Source: Verrucomicrobiales bacterium (GTDB taxonomy: Bacteria; Verrucomicrobiota; Verrucomicrobiia; Limisphaerales; UBA1100). Taken from it: a DNA stretch of 6,873 nucleotides. The notes under the pieces are model-generated. The model was given only the letters and a program-made list of their open reading frames with translations. It ran no database searches and had not been told where the DNA came from. Where the stretch lies: positions 9,223 to 16,095 of the forward strand of contig DPAW01000074.1 in NCBI GenBank assembly GCA_003517285.1. Direction: 5' to 3'. Shown here piece by piece: positions 1 to 5,709 of this stretch; the stretch's first letter is position 1, and each line of letters opens with the position of its first letter. The translations under genes and the position numbers were made by a program.

Positions 1-1362
1 TTCCGTCAGGCCGATGGCTCCACCACTCGGCGATACGGCGGCACTGGCCTTGGTCTCTCCATTTCCCGTCAGCTCACCGAAATGATGAACGGTGACATGT
101 GGGTGGAGAGCACGCCGGGTGAAGGCTCCCAGTTTCATTTCACCGCGGTGCTGGAAAAGGAAGACGGCGAGCTTCAGTCGCACGCAGAAGAGTTATCCGG
201 ACGCTCGCTGTTGGTAGTTGTCCCCAATGATTTTGCCCGGAGCGCCATTGAGGAATATGCCGCCCAAATGAAAATTAATGTCACCGCTGTTCAATCCGAA
301 GCGGAGGCCCAATCTGCCTTGTCTGAACAAGAGCCATTCGATTTGATCCTGCTCGATCTCAATCTCAAGGATGACGATGCACTGGATCTCGTGCAGGATA
401 TCCATTCCTCCATGGACAATACTCAAACCAAAATAGTTCTACTCACTACACACCGAATGAAAGTGGACCCCGGTATGATGCGTACCTTGGGCGTTTCAGG
501 CACACTACTCAAACCCATCCGTCTCAACCGCCTGCACCAAGCCCTCCTGAACGCCCTGACCGGCAAGGTTCATAAACTCAAAACCTCCAACAACAACCCA
601 CTTAACCAACACAATTCCCTAAGAATTTTGGTCGCGGAAGATAATCCCATCAACCAGCGCGTTGCCACCCTGCAACTAACCAAGCTGGGCCATCAGGTGG
701 AGATATGCGAACACGGCCAGGCCGTTCTGGACGCTAACCTGGACCAGTTTGATATCGTGCTCATGGATTGCCAAATGCCCGTGCTCGACGGACTCGAGGC
801 CACTCGCCGCATTCGTAAGCTCGAGCTTGAAGACAAGACCCGCGAACCGGTCTACATCATCGCCATGACCGCGAACACACAAGAAGACGATCGCGCCGCC
901 TGTATTGAGGCCGGCATGGATGATTTCATCTCCAAACCCGTTCAGCTGAAGGAACTGCAAATTGCACTGCAAAAATCACTTGGAATTAAAGCCGAAGAGG
1001 AAGTGGTCGTTGATTCAAAAATGCCTCTGCTGGACACCTCGCAATTAGATCAATTGCGGGCCGCCGGGCAGGACGATACGTTTCGTGAAATTATTTCGAT
1101 GTATCTTGATCAAACACGGTCGCAATTATCCGATCTACAATCAGCGATTAAGGGTCAAAACCCCGAAGAGACTGGCAACATCGCCCACCAGATCAAAGGC
1201 AGCAGCGCCAATCTGGGCGCTAGCCAATTGGCCGATGCTTGTTCACGACTCGAAACCGATGCCAAACTTGGAAATCTCGACGGGGTACACGCACTCCTAC
1301 AGGAAATCCAGGGCACTTTCGACCGCACACAGGTCCATTTCCAATCGCTACTGGACGAATAA
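1..1362 (+). CDS. Hybrid sensor histidine kinase, C-terminal part (HATPase end, two receivers, HPt); 5' end outside window
   Basis: The reading frame is open from base 1, so this is the last 453 residues of a longer protein; the ATG at 82 lies inside the ATPase domain and is not the start. Visible residues 1-60 are the end of a histidine-kinase ATPase domain, with the G2 box GGTGLGLSI at 13-21. Residues about 67-186 form a first receiver with the phospho-acceptor Asp119 and Lys171, but the usual acidic pair is replaced by Val74-Pro75. Residues about 207-325 form a canonical receiver with Glu213-Asp214, Asp256, Thr290 and Lys312. Residues about 345-450 are an HPt domain with His396 in [13 protein letters not shown]. 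This layout is known from BarA/ArcB-like phosphorelay kinases: phosphate would pass from the kinase His (not visible) to Asp256, then His396, then a separate response regulator. No such regulator is in the window. The sensor region is also outside, so the signal is unknown. The domain assignment is firm; the pathway is not known. Confidence 0.93.
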   Translation, partial: FRQADGSTTRRYGGTGLGLSISRQLTEMMNGDMWVESTPGEGSQFHFTAVLEKEDGELQSHAEELSGRSLLVVVPNDFARSAIEEYAAQMKINVTAVQSEAEAQSALSEQEPFDLILLDLNLKDDDALDLVQDIHSSMDNTQTKIVLLTTHRMKVDPGMMRTLGVSGTLLKPIRLNRLHQALLNALTGKVHKLKTSNNNPLNQHNSLRILVAEDNPINQRVATLQLTKLGHQVEICEHGQAVLDANLDQFDIVLMDCQMPVLDGLEATRRIRKLELEDKTREPVYIIAMTANTQEDDRAACIEAGMDDFISKPVQLKELQIALQKSLGIKAEEEVVVDSKMPLLDTSQLDQLRAAGQDDTFREIISMYLDQTRSQLSDLQSAIKGQNPEETGNIAHQIKGSSANLGASQLADACSRLETDAKLGNLDGVHALLQEIQGTFDRTQVHFQSLLDE

Positions 1363-1368
1363 CCAGCT

Positions 1369-1398
1369 TTGACAAGCGCCCCGCCCCAAGCATAGGTT
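1369..1398 (+). promoter_or_regulatory. Possible sigma-70-type promoter for the HIT-phoH-ybeY-recO operon
   Basis: The 43-base gap after the kinase stop contains a perfect TTGACA at 1369-1374. Candidate -10 hexamers 16 to 18 bases further on (CATAGG at 1391-1396 or TAGGTT at 1393-1398) match TATAAT at only three positions. A start site would fall just before the ATG at 1406, giving a very short leader. TAGG at 1393-1396 could equally be a weak ribosome binding site for that ATG. No hairpin with a T-run is visible in the gap, so read-through from the kinase gene remains possible. Confidence 0.25.
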
Positions 1399-1405
1399 AC
1401 GCCAA

Positions 1406-1894
1406 ATGGAAGCACTGCACGCGCCTTGGCGCATCGATTACATTCTCGGTCCCAAGAATCCTTCTGGCGACGCTTCTGTGTTCACCCAAATCGGCCAGTC
1501 CGAGGACGATGAAGGCAACTACGTCATCCGGCGTTCACGCCATGGTTATGCCGTCCTCAACACCTACCCTTACAATGGCGGCCATGTGTTGATTGTGCCC
1601 TACAAGCAGGTTCAGGATTTGGACGATCTGAACGACGAAGAGAATCTCGATTTACTTCAGCTCCTCCAAGCCACCAAGCGCGCGATCCAATCCGCCATGA
1701 ATCCGGATGGCTTCAATGTCGGCCTGAATCTCGGCCGCGTTGCCGGAGCCGGTATTGAAGAGCATCTGCACTGGCACATTGTCCCCCGCTGGTCCGGAGA
1801 CACCAATTTCATGCCCGCCATCGGACAAACCGCCGTGCTTCCTGAAGCCCTGACCGAAACTGCCGCCAAACTTCGCAAGGCCTTGGCCAAATAA
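1406..1894 (+). CDS. HIT family protein (Ap4A phosphorylase/nucleotide hydrolase-like)
   Basis: A 162-residue cytosolic protein of the histidine-triad superfamily, whose members hydrolyse or transfer nucleoside phosphates such as diadenosine polyphosphates or AMP conjugates. The triad HLHWHIV is at residues 120-126; the middle histidine, His122, aligns with the usual nucleophile that forms the nucleotidyl intermediate. The nucleotide-pocket strand NTYPYNGGHVLIVP at 52-65 and the GFNVGLNLG segment at 102-110 are typical. The opening MEALHAPWRIDYI matches the usual start of this subgroup, which together with a weak TAGG 9 bases upstream supports the ATG chosen. Many relatives carry a zinc-binding CxFC shortly after this opening; here the equivalent positions read S24-V-F-T27, so that metal site is absent. 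The substrate cannot be read from sequence. The next gene starts 4 bases after its stop, implying co-translation with the PhoH-like ATPase. Confidence 0.93.
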   Translation: MEALHAPWRIDYILGPKNPSGDASVFTQIGQSEDDEGNYVIRRSRHGYAVLNTYPYNGGHVLIVPYKQVQDLDDLNDEENLDLLQLLQATKRAIQSAMNPDGFNVGLNLGRVAGAGIEEHLHWHIVPRWSGDTNFMPAIGQTAVLPEALTETAAKLRKALAK

Positions 1895-1898
1895 TAAC

Positions 1899-2855
1899 AT
1901 GGCTACTGTCACCCTTCAGTACGAAAGTGCCCGCCAAGCCCAGCAGTTGTTTGATAACAACCCGGCGAACCTGCGATTACTCGAGGAGGAACTGGAAATT
2001 CAAGCCACCTCACGGGATGGCTGGATAAAATTGGAAGGGGACGACGACAATCTGGCGCAAGCCCAAGATGTGTTCGCCTCGCTCAAGGATCAACTCGACA
2101 CCGGCCAACGCCCCCGCCAACGCGATTTGGTGAAGGCCATTCAGACCGTTAAGGAAGACGGTGGTGAAGCGCTCAGGGGATTGAAGAGCCAAACCATCAC
2201 GACATCCCCAAGAAAACCTTCGGTCATCCCAAAAACAGTCGGCCAAAAAGAGTACATCCAAGCGATCACCACCCACGACATTACCTTTGGCGTGGGCCCG
2301 GCCGGCACCGGTAAAACATACCTCGCCATGGCCATGGCCGTGAGCGCTCTCCAGCGCGGCGATGTTTCCCGCATTATCTTGACCCGCCCCGCGGTCGAGG
2401 CTGGTGAGGCGCTAGGCTTTCTTCCTGGGGACCTCCGCGAAAAGCTCAGCCCGTACTTGCGCCCCCTCCACGATGCCCTACTGGACATGATCCCGGTCGA
2501 GGAAGTGCAACGGCACATGGAACGCGAGACCATCGAGATTGCTCCACTCGCCTACATGCGTGGTCGCACACTGAACAACGCGTTTGTGATTCTAGATGAA
2601 GCCCAAAACACGACCAATGAACAGATGTTCATGTTTCTAACCCGACTCGGCTATCACTCCAAAGCCATCGTCACCGGCGACCCAACTCAAATTGACCTCC
2701 CTCCCTCGAAGCAATCCGGCCTCCTGGAAGCCTTGCTGACATTGCGTAAAACCGAGGGAGTCGCCATCAAGAAATTCGCCCAAAACGATGTGGTCCGCCA
2801 TCCGTTGGTCCAAAAGATCATCAACGCCTACGAAACCCGCCGCAACCGGGAATGA
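1899..2855 (+). CDS. ybeZ: PhoH-like ATPase (YbeZ type)
   Basis: A 318-residue cytosolic P-loop ATPase of the PhoH family, about the usual length for this group. Residues 1-70 form the small KH-like N-terminal region of YbeZ-type proteins (conserved NPANLRLLEEEL at 21-32). The ATPase core follows, with Walker A GPAGTGKT at 133-140, the family signature LTRPAVEAGEALGFLPGD at 161-178, Walker B VILDEAQN at 230-237, the motif-III-like TGDPTQIDLP at 259-268 and DVVRHPLV at 297-304. Family members are linked to RNA metabolism and are repeatedly found next to ybeY, whose product they are thought to assist in ribosome-associated RNA processing; that is also the case here. The ATG lies 4 bases after the HIT stop with no good Shine-Dalgarno at normal spacing (AAGG at 1877-1880 is too far), so translation probably depends on coupling. 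The stop overlaps the ybeY start. phoH is an equally common name. Confidence 0.96.
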   Translation: MATVTLQYESARQAQQLFDNNPANLRLLEEELEIQATSRDGWIKLEGDDDNLAQAQDVFASLKDQLDTGQRPRQRDLVKAIQTVKEDGGEALRGLKSQTITTSPRKPSVIPKTVGQKEYIQAITTHDITFGVGPAGTGKTYLAMAMAVSALQRGDVSRIILTRPAVEAGEALGFLPGDLREKLSPYLRPLHDALLDMIPVEEVQRHMERETIEIAPLAYMRGRTLNNAFVILDEAQNTTNEQMFMFLTRLGYHSKAIVTGDPTQIDLPPSKQSGLLEALLTLRKTEGVAIKKFAQNDVVRHPLVQKIINAYETRRNRE

Positions 2856-3304
2856 ACACTATCAGTGTCCGCAACCAGCAGCGCGTCCACCGAATCGCTT
2901 CTCGCGAATTCAAAAAAGCCGCAACGATCGCGCTGGATCAGCTTTTTCAAATCCCGGCCTATAGTCTGTCGATCACCTTTGTATCCGCCAAGCGTATGGC
3001 TGAAGTGAACGAAGCGCATTTGAAACATGAAGGCCCCACCGACATCATCACCTTCGATTATTCGGAAGCCGATACGCTCGATGGCGAACTGATAATCTGT
3101 CCGGCGGTGGCCACCGAATATGGCCAACGCTACGACGTTCCACTCGGCCGAGAGCTTGCCCGCTATTTCATTCACGGCGTCCTGCATCTAAATGGACACG
3201 ATGATCATGCCCCCAACGACCGACGGCAAATGAAGCGCGAAGAAAACCGCCTTCTGACCCAACTGGCCAAACGCTTTCCCGTGGACACCTTAGCCTATGG
3301 ATGA
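2852..3304 (+). CDS. ybeY: Endoribonuclease YbeY / rRNA maturation factor
   Basis: A 150-residue protein of the UPF0054 family, a single-strand endoribonuclease needed for 16S rRNA 3'-end maturation and ribosome quality control. Diagnostic parts are the GPTDIITFDY block at 61-70, GELIICP at 78-84 and the metal-binding motif beginning HGVLHL at 108-113. The metal motif reads HGVLHLNGHDDH (108-119). In E. coli the ligands are spaced H, +4, +10; here the first two are His108 and His112, position +10 is Asp118, and a His sits at +11. Asp118 may therefore be the third ligand, as appears to be the case in Bacteroidetes-type sequences, or His119 may substitute. The start ATG shares an ATGA with the phoH stop, and no separate ribosome binding site is evident, so it is probably translationally coupled. 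Its own 3' end overlaps recO by 8 bases. Confidence 0.95.
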   Translation: MNTISVRNQQRVHRIASREFKKAATIALDQLFQIPAYSLSITFVSAKRMAEVNEAHLKHEGPTDIITFDYSEADTLDGELIICPAVATEYGQRYDVPLGRELARYFIHGVLHLNGHDDHAPNDRRQMKREENRLLTQLAKRFPVDTLAYG

Positions 3305-3938
3305 AAAGGCCAACGGCATTATTCTGCGTGTCCGCCCACTGACGGATAGCAGCTTGATTGTCCATTGGTTGACTCCGGAACACGGCCGGCTTAGTACGGT
3401 GGCTAAAGGCGCCCGTCGGGCTAAGAGCGCTTTGCGAGGCAAATTAGATTTGCTGTTTGAAGCCGATTTCTCATTCCGCCGCAGTCGCCGATCGGATCTG
3501 CACACATTGCGCGAGGTACAACTGCTGGCCAATCATCCCAACCTCCGACTGGACATCACGCGTCTTCAACTGTTCGCCTACGCCACCCGCTTGATTGAAC
3601 GCGCCACTGAACCCGAGCACGCCCTGCCCGGCATTCACGCAATTTTCGCTACCCTCCTGAAGCATTTAGAGAACAATCCCGCTCGGCCAGCTTTGGCTTA
3701 CGCGCTTGAAATTAAGACGCTCAATGAATTGGGGCTAGCTCCATCTTTGAATGACGACAGCCTGGACGAGGGGACTTGCCTGCTCATGGAACAGTTAGCG
3801 GTATTGAATTGGGACGCGATCATTACGCTCACACCCACGCGCGAACAAGCCACGACCGCTGGTCGTTTTTTAGGGAACTTTATCCAGCATCATTTGGAGT
3901 TCATTCCCAAGGGACGCGACCAGCTATTGGCGTTATGA
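3297..3938 (+). CDS. recO: DNA repair protein RecO
   Basis: A 213-residue RecO, somewhat shorter than the roughly 240 residues of E. coli RecO. RecO binds and anneals single-stranded DNA and, with RecR, loads RecA onto SSB-coated DNA in the RecF pathway. Residues 1-78 match the N-terminal OB fold, with the conserved pattern GIILRVRPLTDSSLIVHWLT at 7-26 followed by PEHGRLSTVAKGARRAKS at 27-44. Residues about 85-205 are the predicted helical C-terminal domain, ending in FLGNFIQHHLEF at 191-202. The four-cysteine zinc module of some RecO proteins is absent; only one Cys (161) is present, as in the zinc-free type. The ATG lies inside the end of ybeY (ATGGATGA overlap), the only in-frame start that preserves the conserved first strand. 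The 3' end overlaps convergent ispG by 6 bases. Confidence 0.92.
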   Translation: MDEKANGIILRVRPLTDSSLIVHWLTPEHGRLSTVAKGARRAKSALRGKLDLLFEADFSFRRSRRSDLHTLREVQLLANHPNLRLDITRLQLFAYATRLIERATEPEHALPGIHAIFATLLKHLENNPARPALAYALEIKTLNELGLAPSLNDDSLDEGTCLLMEQLAVLNWDAIITLTPTREQATTAGRFLGNFIQHHLEFIPKGRDQLLAL

Positions 3939-5708
3939 ATCCGCCTGAACCGGCTCCACCCATTTATTGTGTTCCTTTATCAGGTTCACGAGAGATTCCA
4001 CAGCCTCTGCTTCCGGAATCCCAAAACGTACGGGGGATTTCCCAACATACAGATTAATCTTCCCAGGTGCCCCTCCCACATAACCGAAATCTGCATCGGC
4101 CATTTCCCCTGGCCCATTAACAATACATCCCATGATGGCGACCTTTACCCCCTTAAGATGTTCTGTGCGGGCCTTAATTCGGGCCGTTACTTCTTGCAAA
4201 TCAAACAATGTACGCCCACAACTCGGGCAAGCTACATAATCTGTCTTAAAGGTACGACAACCGGCCGCCTGTAAAATATTGTAAGCCAATCGGAGAGATT
4301 GACCTGCTCCACTTTCGCCGCGCACCAAAATCGCATCTCCAATGCCATCACACAGCAAAGCCCCTATCACCACAGAGGCCCGAAGCAAGGCGACATTCGG
4401 CTCCAATGGCACTTCCCCGAAAACCAGAGTATCCTTAAGCAGAATCGGATTAGTTTTTCCCTTCGCTGATAATTTAGCAGCCAACAAACGAAACGCAGTA
4501 ATCGTTGGCAAATCCACCCCATCGACCACCGTAATCATTTGCGAATCATCATCGATCTCAAATTCCTCACTAGGGTCCAACTCCAGCAAATCGAGATTTT
4601 CATAAATGCCCTCTGGCCGCACGTCATCACCGGGACGGATTTGCGAAGCTAATTTATCCCATGCATTTTGCCCAACAATAACCCGAATCGTCTGATCACC
4701 TCCGCACAGAATTCCCTCGCCCAAGTTAATTTCCGTCGAGTTACGTCGCTCGTATTCGAACGGATCATAAGACAAGCTCACCTCATCCACTTTCGAATCA
4801 GGCGATGTCAAGAGCGGAATCTGCTCTAGCAGATCGTTGCAAACAGCAATTTCGTTCGGAGAATCTTCGGTCAGAGAAACACGTATCGTATCACCCAAGC
4901 CGTCGCACAATAATGAACCAATTCCAATTGCGCTCTTGATCCGTCCATCCTCGCCTTCCCCAGCTTCCGTAACCCCAAGGTGCAGCGGATAATTCCAATC
5001 CGGCCCCAGCTCCGCTAATCGGGTCGCCAGCAGGCGATAACATTCGATCATCACCTTTGGGTTGCTGGATTTCATGGAGAATTTAAAGTTGTGAAAACCC
5101 CGATCCCGGGCGATCCGCGCGAACTCCAGTGCGCTCTCAACCATCCCCAACGGCGTATCGCCGTATCGATTCATGATCCGATCACTAAGAGACCCGTGAT
5201 TGGTGCCGATCCTCATCGCCCGTTTAAGACGTTTGCACTCGTCTACCAGTGGACCAAACGATTCCTCAATCCGAGCCAATTCCTCAGCGTACTCGGCATC
5301 GGTGTATTCGTGCGTGGCGAATTTCTTAGAGTCAGCATAATTCCCCGGATTGACCCGAACCATCTCGACCCATTTCACAGCCTCCATTGCCGCAGCAGGC
5401 TTGAAATGAATATCCGCCACCACTGGCACATTGGAACCACGCTTGCGAATACCCGCAACAATCTGCTCGAGATTGGCGGCATAACGTTTGGTCTGGGCCG
5501 TAATCCGAACGATTTGACACCCTACTTCCACCAACGCCATCGATTGATCAACGCAAGCTTCAGTGTCCAACGTGTCGCTAGTGAGCATGGACTGACGCAC
5601 CACTGGGTGATCGCCGCCCACCACCACGCCGCCATTTTCCGGATCACCAACCACCACGGGCCGGGACGCACGCCGGTTATAGCGATACGGTGAGGCGCAA
5701 TATTGCAT
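3933..5708 (-). CDS. ispG: 4-hydroxy-3-methylbut-2-enyl diphosphate synthase, large three-domain form
   Basis: A 591-residue IspG (GcpE), which reductively converts 2-C-methyl-D-erythritol 2,4-cyclodiphosphate to HMBPP in the MEP isoprenoid pathway. It is much longer than the roughly 370-residue E. coli enzyme because of an insert between the catalytic barrel and the Fe-S domain, as in Chlamydiae, Bacteroidetes and plants. Residues 1-290 form the TIM barrel (PVVRQSMLTSDTLD at 35-48, VVADIHFKP at 96-104, MVRVNPGN at 116-123, FSMKSSNP at 210-217). About 290-425 is the insert (A*) domain. About 425-591 holds the [4Fe-4S] ligands Cys494, Cys497 and Cys528, plus Glu535 in GCIVNGPGE. The start MQYCASPYRYNRR matches long-form family starts. 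The ATG lies one base after the upstream protease stop, with no recognisable Shine-Dalgarno in the GC-rich sequence before it, so coupling is likely. The enzyme is cytosolic and needs an electron donor such as flavodoxin or ferredoxin, not seen here. Confidence 0.97.
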   Translation of the reverse strand: MQYCASPYRYNRRASRPVVVGDPENGGVVVGGDHPVVRQSMLTSDTLDTEACVDQSMALVEVGCQIVRITAQTKRYAANLEQIVAGIRKRGSNVPVVADIHFKPAAAMEAVKWVEMVRVNPGNYADSKKFATHEYTDAEYAEELARIEESFGPLVDECKRLKRAMRIGTNHGSLSDRIMNRYGDTPLGMVESALEFARIARDRGFHNFKFSMKSSNPKVMIECYRLLATRLAELGPDWNYPLHLGVTEAGEGEDGRIKSAIGIGSLLCDGLGDTIRVSLTEDSPNEIAVCNDLLEQIPLLTSPDSKVDEVSLSYDPFEYERRNSTEINLGEGILCGGDQTIRVIVGQNAWDKLASQIRPGDDVRPEGIYENLDLLELDPSEEFEIDDDSQMITVVDGVDLPTITAFRLLAAKLSAKGKTNPILLKDTLVFGEVPLEPNVALLRASVVIGALLCDGIGDAILVRGESGAGQSLRLAYNILQAAGCRTFKTDYVACPSCGRTLFDLQEVTARIKARTEHLKGVKVAIMGCIVNGPGEMADADFGYVGGAPGKINLYVGKSPVRFGIPEAEAVESLVNLIKEHNKWVEPVQADS

Positions 5709-5709
5709 A

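Noticed and set aside
1239..1592. A plus-strand open frame bridging the kinase end and the HIT start
   Set aside because: It is in a different frame from both genes, has no family resemblance, and would compete with two well-supported coding regions.
2141..2533. A 130-codon minus-strand open frame inside phoH
   Set aside because: It overlaps the Walker A and signature regions of the ATPase and yields a low-complexity Arg/Ser-rich translation typical of shadow frames.
3936..3965. A possible short hairpin (GCC...GGC) just after recO
   Set aside because: The stem is only about three base pairs and no T-run follows; too weak to call a terminator.
5091..5693. A 200-codon open frame on the plus strand, antisense to ispG
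   Set aside because: It lies wholly within the ispG barrel, whose protein is strongly conserved. The antisense translation shows no family motif and is explained by codon composition of the real gene.
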